From: Desulfosarcina ovata subsp. ovata
Lineage (GTDB): Bacteria > Desulfobacterota > Desulfobacteria > Desulfobacterales > Desulfosarcinaceae
DNA length: 64,000 nt
Assembly (NCBI RefSeq): GCF_009689005.1
Contig: NZ_AP021879.1
Coordinates: 5,241,724 to 5,305,723, forward strand
Direction: 5' to 3'
The position numbers and the translations under genes were made by a program. Position 1 is the stretch's first letter. Every line of letters starts with the position of its first letter. Positions 16,077 through 25,072 of this stretch are shown here, in pieces. A model generated the notes under the pieces. That model was not told where the DNA came from, did no database searches, and saw only the letters and a list, made by a program, of their open reading frames with translations.

Positions 16077-17570
16077 ATGATCTTCAAGTGGCTATCCATT
16101 TGGATCGCGGTCGCTGCATTGATGCTGACCGTACCGGTTTTACCCGGCCACACCGCCGACCCGCTTTTCCCCGAATATCCGGAGATTACGGCCAATGTCG
16201 CTTTTTGGACCGATATCTATGCGACCTATCCGACCACCCGGGCCGTTGTGCACGACAGTTTGCGCTTGAATATTGTTTATGACGTGATCGATCTGGAGCC
16301 GGTCGACCATCCGGGTTCCCGTAAAGTCAACCGGCGGCGCATGAAAGCGGCTCGGCTCAAATATGGTCGCATCCTGAAACGGCTGGCTGCCGACCCGCAG
16401 GCCAAGGATACGGAGAGCGAGCGGGTTGCCGGGTTGTTCGGGCCCCGGGCCACTGCGCGCACCTTCGATCATGCACGCCACCGGGTGCGCTGCCAGATCG
16501 GTCAGCGGGACCGCTTCCGGAGTGGTCTGATTCGTTCGGGGGCCTACTTCGACCAGATGCGGGCGATTTTTCAAGCCTATGGCCTGCCCGGCGATCTGGC
16601 CTATCTGCCCCACGTGGAGTCCTCATTCGATACCCGGGTGACCAGTAAATCCGGCGCTGCCGGCATGTGGCAGTTCACCCGTTCCACCGGGCGGCGGTTT
16701 CTGACCGTGGACCATATGATCGACGAGCGGCGCGATCCCATTGCCGCCACCCATGCGGCCGCCCAACTGCTTATGGAAAACTATGCAAAGCTGGGCAGCT
16801 GGCCCCTGGCGATCACGGCCTATAACCATGGTGCCGCAGGAATGCAGCGGGCCAAAGCCGCGCATGGCAGTTACCCGGCCATTTTTTCCAGCTACCAGGG
16901 GCGGACTTTCAAATTCGCCTCGCGCAATTTCTATTCGGAATTTCTGGCGGCCCGGCAGGTGGCGGTCAACTACCCGCACTATTTTGGTCAGCTGACCCTG
17001 AAAACGCCGGTGCCCCTGCAAACGCTGCCGCTCGATGGGTATGTTGCCTGGGCGGATTTGTGTCGTCATCTGGAGTGCCATCCCCAGGTGCTGCAGGCCT
17101 TGAATCCGGCGCTGATGCCGCCGGTGCTCAGTGGCCAGAAATATCTTCCCCGGGGGTATGTGCTGAACCTGCCCCGGCAGAATCCATTCGAGGGCGCCGA
17201 ACCCATGGCGGTGTTGCCCCTGGATCTGTTCAAACCGGCGCAGCGGGCCAGTCGTTACTATACCGTCCGGGACGGGGACACCGCCGGTAAAATTGCCCGC
17301 ATGCACCGGGTGCGGGTGGCGGATCTGGTCCTGGCCAACAACCTGGATCACCGGGCCACCGTTTATCTCCGGCAGCGGTTGCGGATCCCCCATCTCCCCA
17401 CGCGCACTTCTGATAAAAAGCGTTTTCCCGCGTCCTCCTCCTCCTCCAGCGTCGTTGAAAATGCAGCCGTGAAATCTTCGGCTGCCGGGAAGAGACCTGC
17501 CATCCTCGATACCATACCGGTGGAATGCGGCGATATGAGATATCGACGTTCCCCAATTTCACCAATATAA
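16077..17570 (+). CDS. Membrane-bound lytic murein transglycosylase (MltD-like)
   Basis: 497 residues with an N-terminal signal sequence (about 1-26, ending GHTA). The SLT domain (about 155-300) has LPHVESSF (catalytic Glu near residue 181), SGAAGMWQFTRSTG and ITAYNHG. A LysM domain follows at about 393-440 (YYTVRDGDTAGKIARMHRV...LRIP) for peptidoglycan binding, then a Ser-rich tail. It cleaves glycan strands in the periplasm, forming 1,6-anhydro ends. A single LysM rather than two is visible. It appears monocistronic. Confidence 0.93.
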   Translation: MIFKWLSIWIAVAALMLTVPVLPGHTADPLFPEYPEITANVAFWTDIYATYPTTRAVVHDSLRLNIVYDVIDLEPVDHPGSRKVNRRRMKAARLKYGRILKRLAADPQAKDTESERVAGLFGPRATARTFDHARHRVRCQIGQRDRFRSGLIRSGAYFDQMRAIFQAYGLPGDLAYLPHVESSFDTRVTSKSGAAGMWQFTRSTGRRFLTVDHMIDERRDPIAATHAAAQLLMENYAKLGSWPLAITAYNHGAAGMQRAKAAHGSYPAIFSSYQGRTFKFASRNFYSEFLAARQVAVNYPHYFGQLTLKTPVPLQTLPLDGYVAWADLCRHLECHPQVLQALNPALMPPVLSGQKYLPRGYVLNLPRQNPFEGAEPMAVLPLDLFKPAQRASRYYTVRDGDTAGKIARMHRVRVADLVLANNLDHRATVYLRQRLRIPHLPTRTSDKKRFPASSSSSSVVENAAVKSSAAGKRPAILDTIPVECGDMRYRRSPISPI

Positions 17571-17840
17571 CACCTCAGATCAGCGGGTTACAGGGCGGAT
17601 AAAATTTATTCGGGATCCGCGGATCTCTTGACTCGATCGTGCAATGCCTTTATTATAATCGAATTTGGCCGTTTCGTGGAAATTCCGCCGCCCACATCAA
17701 GCGGGATCCTCCGGATCCGCAGGCCTGATCGGCCGGCTTTTGACGAGACCGCCTGAATTCCGCACTCCCCTAAAGGGGCACTCACGCCTGATGCGTCAGG
17801 TGAATCACCAATATGCACAAAGCCGACAGGCATTGCTTCC

Positions 17841-19331
17841 ATGATCGATAGAATTCCGCTACCGGCGAGGTTGGCCGCCATTTTCGTATACAGTCGTCCC
17901 ACTCTCATCTTCGGCGGGATGATCTGCGCACTGGCGGTCATGTGGGGCCGTAACCCGTTGGTCTATACCGTGGGCGTCTCCTTTCTGATCACCTCCATGG
18001 CCTTTGATCTGGTGGACGGCTGGTTCTCGGCTCGTTTCCGGCCCAACGCCCCCCTGGCACCGCTGGCCGACCGGCTCATGGACAAACTGGTCTACTCGAT
18101 TATTTTTCCGGTCATTGCCACCGGAATGATGTGGCGACTGCTGGTGTCGGAATCCGACCCCAGCCGCATCGAACTGCTCAACGCCATTTTTGTTCTACTT
18201 CTGTGTGTTACCGTTCTGGTCCGGGACAGCTTTGCCGCCTTCATGCGCGGCTTTGCCATCCGCCAGGGGGTGGAGCCCGAGAGCAGCGAGTACAATCGCA
18301 TGCGTACCATCGTTGCCGCACCGGTCAGCGCCCTGCTCTATGCCTACGCATTTTACATCCCCGAAGGTCCGGAGTCGTGGATTTATTTTCGCATTTCCTA
18401 CCTGGGGAATGTCAGTCTGCGCATCCTGCTGTTTGTCGAAATTCTGTTTTTGATTATCAATCTAGGGTCCATTGCCGGCTATTGCCGCAAATACGGCACG
18501 GCCTGCCTGGATGAACTCTGTTTTGGCGACCAGATCCTGCGGCGCAAAATTCTTTCGGTGTTCCCCAATGCCCTGACGGTGATGAATGCCCTGATGGGGC
18601 TCCTGGCGGTTTTTTTCGCCTACCAGGGCCGGATCCGGGAAGCCTATCTGGTGATGATCGGGGCGGCCACCTTCGACAAACTGGATGGTTCCCTGGCCCG
18701 CCGATTGGGACTGACAGAGCCGCTTCCCGATGCGCTGCCCAGGAAAAAAATCAACATGGGCAGCATCATGGACGACCTTGCCGACGCCATCAGTTTCTGT
18801 ATTGTACCGGCCTGGATTTTTTACATTGTCCTCAGCCGGTTCGGTGATGATCGTTTCGTCCATTTGCCCATCGGGTGGATCGCCCTTTTTTATGCTCTCA
18901 TGGGAATGGGGCGGCTGGTCTATTTCACCCTGGACAAAACGCCCATCCCCGGTTTTTTCAAAGGGCTGCCATCGCCTGGAGGTGCCATGCTGGTCCTCTC
19001 TCCGCTGGTGATTTTTGATCATGCCCTGGCCCTATCCTCCCAGCGCGTCGTTTTCTGGGGGATGTTTGCAACCGGGACCATGGTTTTCGCCGGGGTGATC
19101 ATGAATCTCTATCCGATTCGCTACATTCATCTGGGACGCACCATGAGCCGCCATCCCTGGTTTGGCAGGGCCAATTTACTCCTGTTGACCGTGGGCATGT
19201 TCACCCCGGTCTTCGGCCAGATCTGCCTCGGCTACATGGTTCTTTATCTGCTGTCACCGCTTTTTACCTGGCGCATCCATCCTGAGGACGCCGCCCGGGA
19301 AAACCGCCGCAACAACATGGTTGAAAATTGA
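17841..19331 (+). CDS. Double CDP-alcohol phosphatidyltransferase
   Basis: 496 residues with two CDP-alcohol phosphotransferase domains in one chain, each with several membrane helices. The C-terminal domain (from about residue 230) has the canonical DKLDGSLAR...GSIMDDLAD pattern (D-x2-D-G-x2-A-R, then G-x3-D-x3-D), like PssA-type enzymes. The N-terminal domain has [10 protein letters not shown]...APLADRLMD, with one extra residue before Ala-Arg and Ala in place of the Gly, so it is probably divergent or altered in substrate. Likely reaction: CDP-diacylglycerol plus an alcohol (serine, glycerol phosphate or inositol phosphate) to phospholipid plus CMP. Which alcohol is used cannot be told. 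Confidence 0.85.
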   Translation: MIDRIPLPARLAAIFVYSRPTLIFGGMICALAVMWGRNPLVYTVGVSFLITSMAFDLVDGWFSARFRPNAPLAPLADRLMDKLVYSIIFPVIATGMMWRLLVSESDPSRIELLNAIFVLLLCVTVLVRDSFAAFMRGFAIRQGVEPESSEYNRMRTIVAAPVSALLYAYAFYIPEGPESWIYFRISYLGNVSLRILLFVEILFLIINLGSIAGYCRKYGTACLDELCFGDQILRRKILSVFPNALTVMNALMGLLAVFFAYQGRIREAYLVMIGAATFDKLDGSLARRLGLTEPLPDALPRKKINMGSIMDDLADAISFCIVPAWIFYIVLSRFGDDRFVHLPIGWIALFYALMGMGRLVYFTLDKTPIPGFFKGLPSPGGAMLVLSPLVIFDHALALSSQRVVFWGMFATGTMVFAGVIMNLYPIRYIHLGRTMSRHPWFGRANLLLLTVGMFTPVFGQICLGYMVLYLLSPLFTWRIHPEDAARENRRNNMVEN

Positions 19332-19492
19332 TCCGCTCAATGCGGTTACCCTGGGCGGACAACCGGTTTTGCTTGACAGAACCGGGCCCGAGCCCGTATA
19401 GGCCTTTGCCGAAGTCAGGTGGCGGCCTTTCCAGCCATGGCGATCAATTTTGCCTGACCCGATCAGAGAACCCATACTACTGGAGCAAAACC

Positions 19493-19981
19493 ATGGAATT
19501 ATGCCCCTGCGGGAGCGAAAAAGCATATGCCGACTGCTGCCAGCCGCTGATTACCGGTGAGCGCGCGGCCGAGACCGCCGAAGCCTTGATGCGTTCCCGT
19601 TATACCGCCCATGCCAAAAGAGAGTTCGACTATATTTTCGATACTACCTACCCGGACAGCCGTCAGGAAGAGGACCGCAAGGGCACCGCGGCGTGGTCCA
19701 GAAAGCTGGACTGGCAGCGGTTGGAAATCCGCGACGTGGCGGCGGGCGGCGCCGACGATACGACCGGTACGGTGACGTTCTTGGCCCGTTACCGCAAGAA
19801 CGGCAAGGCCTTTGATCACCACGAAATCGCCGAGTTCGTGAAGGAAGACGACCGTTGGTACTTTAAGGACGGCCAGCCCCCGGCACCGGTCCAGGTGGTC
19901 CGAACCGGACCCAAGGTGGGCAGAAACGACCCCTGCTCCTGCGGCAGTGGGAAGAAATACAAGAAGTGCTGCGGGGCCTGA
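19493..19981 (+). CDS. YchJ-family SEC-C motif protein
   Basis: 162 residues, UPF0225/YchJ family. A SEC-C zinc motif occurs at each end: [14 protein letters not shown] near the start and [15 protein letters not shown] at the C-terminus. Between them is the NTF2-like domain ([23 protein letters not shown]...). The start at 19493 is chosen because the first SEC-C motif begins two residues later; the longer open frame upstream is not family-like. The molecular function of the family is not established; zinc binding through the Cys clusters is expected. Confidence 0.9.
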   Translation: MELCPCGSEKAYADCCQPLITGERAAETAEALMRSRYTAHAKREFDYIFDTTYPDSRQEEDRKGTAAWSRKLDWQRLEIRDVAAGGADDTTGTVTFLARYRKNGKAFDHHEIAEFVKEDDRWYFKDGQPPAPVQVVRTGPKVGRNDPCSCGSGKKYKKCCGA

Positions 19982-20063
19982 GTCCCTTTGGCAATGAAAA
20001 ATTGCGTTGGCCCATGGCCGGGGCGGGCATTGCCGGAACTATCTTTCAGGGTGGGAGAAAAAG

Positions 20064-20597
20064 ATGTTTATCGATCTTTTGCGATCACGCCGGAGCGTCC
20101 GAAAATTCATCGATCGGCCCGTTGAGCCGGACAAGGTGGACCTGCTCGTGGAAGCGGCCTTGCGGGCGCCCTCCTCTCGGGGGTTCAATCCCTGGTCGTT
20201 CGTTGTGGTCGACGATCCGGAAACGATCCGGCACCTGTCGACGTCCAAACCCCACGGGGCCTCTTTTTTGGCCCATGCGCCCCTGGCCATAGCCGTCTGT
20301 GCCGATCCGAAAAAATCCGATGTGTGGGTGGAGGATGTCTCCATCGCAGCCATCATCCTGCATCTGGCGGCCACTGACCTGGGCTTGGGCAGTTGCTGGA
20401 TTCAGCTGCGCAAGCGCGACCACGATGCCAAAAAAACCGCCAGCCAGTTCGCGGCCGAGGTGTTGGGGCTGCCGGCCGGCATGACGGTGTCGGCCATCAT
20501 GGCCATCGGCTATCCCGACCAGGCGTCAACGCCCCATCCCCACGAATCCCTGCAGCAGGACAAGGTCAGTTTCAATCGATACGGGAAACGACCTTAA
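20064..20597 (+). CDS. Nitroreductase family protein
   Basis: 177 residues, FMN-dependent nitroreductase fold. N-terminal LLRSRRSVRKFIDRPV and APSSRGFNPWSFVVV contain the FMN-phosphate-binding Arg and Ser residues. IAAIILHLAATDLGLGSCWIQ is the usual dimer/FMN helix, and the C-terminus has the IGYPD motif. The start at 20064 has GGGAG upstream. It is short for the family, typical of anaerobes. Possible substrates are quinones, nitroaromatics or flavin itself; none is indicated by context. It follows the YchJ-type gene by 82 bases. Confidence 0.9.
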   Translation: MFIDLLRSRRSVRKFIDRPVEPDKVDLLVEAALRAPSSRGFNPWSFVVVDDPETIRHLSTSKPHGASFLAHAPLAIAVCADPKKSDVWVEDVSIAAIILHLAATDLGLGSCWIQLRKRDHDAKKTASQFAAEVLGLPAGMTVSAIMAIGYPDQASTPHPHESLQQDKVSFNRYGKRP

Positions 20598-20640
20598 CCG
20601 CCCGATTGCAGCGGGCTGGCGGTAACCGGCGACCTGGCTT

Positions 20641-21010
20641 CCAGAGCAATCGCATGTAACTGTTTTTCAATTGTTCTACCCGATAGCGATGGGTCACAAA
20701 TGCCAAATGGTGGTATTCTGTCCATATTATAATCGATCGGATCCTTCAATTGACATTTGGATTTTAGGCGATTGGCGGATAAGAATATACCAGGATGCGC
20801 ATGATTTTCATTCGTATTCAAGGCGGGCTTTTTTACGCATAGTGGGGCTATGTGTGGAAAAGCCCAACGCAGAAGACGGATGAAAAGACAAGCAGGCGGG
20901 TATATTCTTTGACAGAAATCGCCTTATCATTTGGCATTGATTGAATTGGGGCGGTGGGTTTCTGATCACACCGCCGCCAAGAATACATCCAAATGCGATT
21001 GCCCTGACCT
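20641..21010. repeat. Composite repeat region: inverted GCGATTGCCCTG pair, repeat E copy 2 and repeat A
   Basis: The 430-base gap after the nitroreductase gene has no gene. Its outer parts are inverted copies of the GCAATCGCATGTAAC motif (20645-20660 and 20994-21008). Inside lies repeat E copy 2 (about 20700-20757, the inverse of 6878-6932), which is interrupted by repeat A copy 2 (20764-20926). The GGCGGTG...CACACCGCC stretch at 20950-20975 could be a hairpin terminator for the convergent genes. Confidence 0.6.
20764..20926. repeat. Repeat A, copy 2 (inverted orientation)
   Basis: 163 bases from TTAGGCGATTGGCGGATAAG to GACAGAAATCGCCTTA, an inverted near-identical copy of 13613-13774. Its middle (GGGGCTATGTGTGGAAAAG) preserves the empty site into which a smaller element inserted in copy 3 at 51.9 kb. 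Confidence 0.85.
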
Positions 21011-21027
21011 GGCTTCCGTCAGACCCA

Positions 21028-21585
21028 TCAGGCCGGCCCGAACGCGCGGGTAAAAAAATCGTGGATGGCCTGCTTCCCCTCTGCGGTCAGGTTGCGGGTT
21101 CCCGTTCCCACGAATGTATCCCGGTCAAGCTCGGGCACTTCGGCGGTCCAGGCGTTATCCTTCCAGGTGAACCAGCCGTTGCGTTCCTGATCGTAGACGT
21201 GCACCGGCCGGTTGAACAGCTTGGCCAGTTCGACGCCCCAGCCGGTTCCCCCCTTGACGGTATCGTCCGGTTGAATCCAGCCGACGGCCAGCACGTGATA
21301 CCCATTGTTGACCATGTGAAAAATGGACTGAATCACCTTGCGGATCTTGTTGGCATGGGCGAATTTGCGCCCCATGCGGGCGGAGACGATCTCCATGCTC
21401 ACGTTGCCTTTGTCCAGTTCCTCCGGATCGAGGACCTTCATTCCGCGGGTGCGCTGGATGCTGGTGTGTCCGTCGAATGAAAAGTTGACCTCTTGAATCC
21501 CCCACTGTTCGGCCAACTGACCAAATTCGGATTCGGCCCCTTTGTGGCCGCCGCTGTAAAGGGTGATATGGGAACGATCTGTCAT
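21028..21585 (-). CDS. SLOG/YpsA-like Rossmann-fold protein
   Basis: 185 residues. TLYSGGHKGAESEFGQLAEQWG at the N-terminus and KGGTGWGVELAKLFNRPVHVYDQ further on resemble nucleotide-binding loops of the SLOG superfamily (YpsA, LOG, TIGR00725-like). The start at 21585 is fixed by an AAGGAGA ribosome site 5 bases upstream. The protein is soluble with no signal. SLOG proteins sense or process nucleotide-derived ligands; no specific role is supported here. Its upstream region is cut by an IS element 88 bases before the start, so its promoter may be disturbed. Confidence 0.6.
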   Translation of the reverse strand: MTDRSHITLYSGGHKGAESEFGQLAEQWGIQEVNFSFDGHTSIQRTRGMKVLDPEELDKGNVSMEIVSARMGRKFAHANKIRKVIQSIFHMVNNGYHVLAVGWIQPDDTVKGGTGWGVELAKLFNRPVHVYDQERNGWFTWKDNAWTAEVPELDRDTFVGTGTRNLTAEGKQAIHDFFTRAFGPA

Positions 21586-21664
21586 TTTCTTCTCCTTGGT
21601 TCTTACATGATTATTTCGAAACGGCCCTGAAACGAAGCCACCGGGCGTTGCCAACCATCCCGTA

Positions 21665-23286
21665 TAAAAACAACTAAAGTTTCCCCTTTTTGAAAGCAGC
21701 CCGGCGGGGTGAGTACTACTGAAGAATATTAATATTTCCTGTAATAACAGATGGTTAGCAAAATGGCGGTCGCCTGTAACCTATTGAAATCATTACAGAT
21801 ATCGGGACCGATTTTTGGCAATATGATCAAATATTTAGTTAATACAGTATGTTAATGTTGATTGCGAGGCTCGGTTGTGGTATGTTTCTTCTTCCACAAA
21901 CAAACAACCCAACCGGAGGCCTCGCATGCTTATCCTACACGACATCCTTGAAAAACTCAAAAACGAATTTGCTCAGTCCAGTAAAGGTCAGGAACGGGGA
22001 ATATGGTTCGTATACACGATCGTGGCGATCATTGTTCCTTTCGCCTCATCGAGGACCTCAAACATTCTACGGTGCTTGAAGACGGTGTTCGGCTTTTCCG
22101 GGATCAGTCGTAAAAAGTTCTATACCTTCATGGCATCCCCACGGATTCCATGGCAACGGTTATGGCCCACGCTGTGGAAATTGATTCCGCTGCCAACGAC
22201 CGGTGGGCGGTTAATGCTGGCTCTGGATGACAGTATCAACGCCAAGACAGGCAAGAAGATTTTCGCCTGCGACAAGGTTTTCGATCATGCTGCCAAGCAA
22301 AACCAGTCCAGGTATCCGTGGGCCCAGAACATCGTTGCTGTGGGGTTGTTGAAGATGATCAAGGGACGTTGGGCCTGTCTGCCGCTGAGTTATCGTTTCT
22401 ACCTCCTGAAGAAAACCATCGAACGAATGAACCGTGACAGCAATGGACCGGAAGTGACATTCAAGAGCAAGCTTGCCATGGCGGTCGACATGATCGGTGA
22501 GATTGCCGCGGTGTTTCCCAGAAAACGGATTGTCATCATCACCGACTCATGGTTCGGCAATGGCGGCCTGTGGAAGCCATTGAAAAAACAGTTGGGCATA
22601 TGGGTGGATATGATTTCCAGGCTTCGATCCAACAGCACAATATTTGAACTGCCGCCACCTCCGACCGGACGACAAGGCCGCCCGCGTAAATATGGCCGCA
22701 AGCTGGGGAATGCGGCAGCGTTGGCCGTTCGATTCAAATCGCTGGCAAAAGAATACATCGTCAACCTGTATGGCCGCAACCGGAACATCGTAGCCTATGA
22801 ACGCGTGGTGATGCTCAAGACCATCCGATGTGCGGTCAAGGTGGTCTGGGTCTATCGTAAGACACAGTGGGTGGCACTTTATTCCACCGACCTGTCCCTT
22901 TCGGCTGAGCAGATTATCGAATACTATGGGGCCCGCTGGAAGATCGAAGCCTTATTCAAGGAATTGAAAAACGACATCGGCAGCGCTGACACGCAAAGCC
23001 GTCATCCGCAGGCCGTCAGCAACCATCTGCACTTTTGCATGCTGGCGACCACCGTCGCCTGGATTTACGCCAGCCGGGTCGAGAAAACGCCATCTCGCCG
23101 GCATGCCGTCGGCGGCCGCCGTCATTTTGCCTTTTCGGATGTCCGCCGATCCGTTACAAAGGCCGCGATGGACAAGGATTTTGGTAGGCTCTTCCCGGTG
23201 CCACGCAAATCCGTCTTTAATTCTCTCGTGGACGTACTGCTGCGCATGGCGGCTTGATTGAATTTAGGAAACTTTAGTAAAAACAA
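21665..23286 (+). mobile_element. Complete IS4-type insertion sequence with 9-bp target duplication
   Basis: The element spans 21674-23277 (1604 bp) with terminal inverted repeats CTAAAGTTTCC / GGAAACTTTAG. It is flanked by exact 9-base direct repeats TAAAAACAA at 21665-21673 and 23278-23286. It contains one transposase gene. The target lies in the T-tract of a terminator (minus strand) at 23279-23313. The exact duplication indicates recent insertion. Confidence 0.93.
21926..23257 (+). CDS. IS4-family DDE transposase
   Basis: 443 residues from ATG 21926 (GGAGG upstream). Catalytic residues: the first Asp in LALDDSINAK, the second in IITDSWFGN, and the Glu in YYGARWKIEALFKELK, which fits the Y-(2)-R-(3)-E-(6)-K signature of the IS4 group. 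The frame is intact, so the element could be active. Codon use and AT-richer ends differ mildly from neighbours. Confidence 0.93.
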   Translation: MLILHDILEKLKNEFAQSSKGQERGIWFVYTIVAIIVPFASSRTSNILRCLKTVFGFSGISRKKFYTFMASPRIPWQRLWPTLWKLIPLPTTGGRLMLALDDSINAKTGKKIFACDKVFDHAAKQNQSRYPWAQNIVAVGLLKMIKGRWACLPLSYRFYLLKKTIERMNRDSNGPEVTFKSKLAMAVDMIGEIAAVFPRKRIVIITDSWFGNGGLWKPLKKQLGIWVDMISRLRSNSTIFELPPPPTGRQGRPRKYGRKLGNAAALAVRFKSLAKEYIVNLYGRNRNIVAYERVVMLKTIRCAVKVVWVYRKTQWVALYSTDLSLSAEQIIEYYGARWKIEALFKELKNDIGSADTQSRHPQAVSNHLHFCMLATTVAWIYASRVEKTPSRRHAVGGRRHFAFSDVRRSVTKAAMDKDFGRLFPVPRKSVFNSLVDVLLRMAA

Positions 23287-23313
23287 TACACCCCGCCGTT
23301 TGCCGACGGGGTG
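23279..23313 (-). terminator. Rho-independent terminator, separated from its operon by an IS
   Basis: On the minus strand CACCCCG (23307-23313) pairs with CGGGGTG (23289-23295) and is followed by TATTGTTTTTA. It suits the end of the minus-strand rho-ywbE operon, about 110 bases after ywbE once the 1431-bp IS at 23382-24812 is removed. The other IS inserted in its T-tract. Confidence 0.7.
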
Positions 23314-23373
23314 CGCAGGAGATAATAAGTCCGGCCTTGGAGAATGCAACCACTCCCCGCCGGTTTCTTTAAA

Positions 23374-24820
23374 ATTTAATCCTGATTATAACGGATTTTG
23401 GGGAGTTTGATTCCAATAAGCCGAACATACAGTGGCCTATCCCCCGACAAAAACACAACATGTTGATATTATTGAAGATTTGAGTCTAGACTTTTTACTA
23501 ATAATTTTATATAGTTAGAGACACATCCCGCCAAAGGAGGTCTCTAACTATATGGGAATAGCAGATACAAGATCCGCTAACCGAAACAACAGAATCATAT
23601 GTTTGCCCTTTTCTCAAGGCAATTATGAATGCAACATACTCAACCCGGTTGATTTCAGAACTTCCGTAAACAAAAGGATCGAACTGTTTCCGGAATTATT
23701 CCCGGCTGAAATCGAAAATGGATATCGGATGAAGGATCTTTATTACTCAAAAAAACAATCCATATGGATCCGTCGAATTAAAATATCCGGTGTTGCTTAC
23801 ACCATTCGTCCTTCATTTGTACTGCCATACCTCGTTGGATTTGTTGACGAAATCGAAGATGCAATGTTTTTTAGAAAGTTCGACATACCATTTTGGGCCA
23901 TAAGTCGTGTTTTCGGAAAAGATCCCATGTATTGGTATCGAATCGAACAATCTATCGGGCGAAACAGCATTGTCGGAACAACTGTCCGAAATCCTCAAGA
24001 TGTTCCCGAACATCTTGCCGCTGATGAAAAGCATACTCGAATTTTAGGTGAAAAAACGTATGTGGCCACGACAGTTGGTGATGGCTGTATTCTCGGTGCA
24101 GCCGTTGCCAAAGACGCCGGAGAACAAGCGTTAACAGATGCGTATCAAGTGTACAAACAAGAGGCCCAGTGTATAAAGCCGGAATATTCACCGGAAACCG
24201 TGAATATGGACGGCTGGAAAGCCACCCGAAATGCGTGGCAATTCCTCTTCCCGGCAGTAGTTATCATTTGCTGTTTTCTTCATGTGTTTATCAAAATTCG
24301 TGACCGTGCCAAAAAGAAATACCGAGATATTTTTGAAAACGCCGCATCAAAGCTATGGGAGTGTTATCGCGCTGAAAGTAAGGCATCGTTTTCCCAAAGA
24401 ATAAGAAGGTTGTACGAATGGTGCGAAAAGAATGCTGTGCCATCCGTTATCATAGATCCCATAACGAAGTTACGGAAAAACATTGCCGCCTATCGTGTTG
24501 CCTACGATCATCCTAAAGCACACCGAACCAGTAACATGGTTGACCGGTTGATGCAAAGAATGGATCGCCACCTGTACAGTACCCAATATTTTCATGGATC
24601 GATGGATGCAGCGCAGTTGAGTATTCGAGGATGGACGCTCATCAATAATTTTTCACCATACAATCCTCGAACGGTTAAGTTGCACAATGGATTTAAAAGT
24701 CCGGCGGAACAGCTAAACCAATTCAGATATCACAACAACTGGTTGCAAAACTTGTACGTTTCGGCTTCTTTGGGTGGGTACCGGAGACCTCCCCAAAATC
24801 CGATATAATCAGATTTAATC
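23374..24820 (+). mobile_element. Complete MULE/IS256-like insertion sequence with 8-bp target duplication
   Basis: The element runs 23382-24812 (1431 bp). Its ends are inverted repeats of about 24 bp (CTGATTATAACGGATTTTGG at left and its near-complement at right). Direct repeats ATTTAATC flank it at 23374-23381 and 24813-24820. It lies only 95 bases from the preceding IS, between ywbE and its terminator. Confidence 0.92.
23552..24808 (+). CDS. MULE-superfamily transposase
   Basis: 418 residues from ATG 23552 with AAAGGAGG upstream. Candidate catalytic Asp residues are in HLAADEKHTRILG and VNMDGWKATR. It has a C-x2-H motif (CCFLHVFIKIRD) like the C/D-x2-H signature of Mutator/IS256-type enzymes. 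The C-terminus (GWTLINNFSPYNPRTVKLHNGFKSPAEQLN) is typical of related bacterial transposases. It is intact. Lower GC than the surrounding genes marks it as acquired. Confidence 0.8.
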   Translation: MGIADTRSANRNNRIICLPFSQGNYECNILNPVDFRTSVNKRIELFPELFPAEIENGYRMKDLYYSKKQSIWIRRIKISGVAYTIRPSFVLPYLVGFVDEIEDAMFFRKFDIPFWAISRVFGKDPMYWYRIEQSIGRNSIVGTTVRNPQDVPEHLAADEKHTRILGEKTYVATTVGDGCILGAAVAKDAGEQALTDAYQVYKQEAQCIKPEYSPETVNMDGWKATRNAWQFLFPAVVIICCFLHVFIKIRDRAKKKYRDIFENAASKLWECYRAESKASFSQRIRRLYEWCEKNAVPSVIIDPITKLRKNIAAYRVAYDHPKAHRTSNMVDRLMQRMDRHLYSTQYFHGSMDAAQLSIRGWTLINNFSPYNPRTVKLHNGFKSPAEQLNQFRYHNNWLQNLYVSASLGGYRRPPQNPI

Positions 24821-24859
24821 AAATTCTAATGCGGCGCGGCCTCGGATGATCCGGTTCAT

Positions 24860-25063
24860 TCATCCCTGATCTGGAAAAATAGTTTTCACCCGCCCCACTT
24901 GGCCGTCGGCGAGCCGCACTTTGATGCCGTGGGGATGACGGGCGCTGCGGGTCAGGATATCCTTGACCGTTCCCCGGGTGAGCCGACCGGTGCGTTGGTC
25001 CTTTTTGAGGACAATGTCGACGGTCGCACCCGGGTGGATGGCATTGCGGTTCTGTCCGTCCAT
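24860..25063 (-). CDS. ywbE: YwbE family protein
   Basis: 67 residues, DUF2196/YwbE family: MDGQNRNAIHPGATVDIVLKKDQRTGRLTRGTVKDILT...HPHGIKVRL.DGQVGRVK. A small KOW/Tudor-like beta-barrel is expected, so nucleic-acid or ribosome contact is plausible but unproven. It begins 9 bases after the rho stop with GAGGGG before its ATG, so the two are coupled. The pairing with a transcription terminator gene is suggestive of an RNA-related role. Confidence 0.88.
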   Translation of the reverse strand: MDGQNRNAIHPGATVDIVLKKDQRTGRLTRGTVKDILTRSARHPHGIKVRLADGQVGRVKTIFPDQG

Positions 25064-25072
25064 GGAGGCCCC

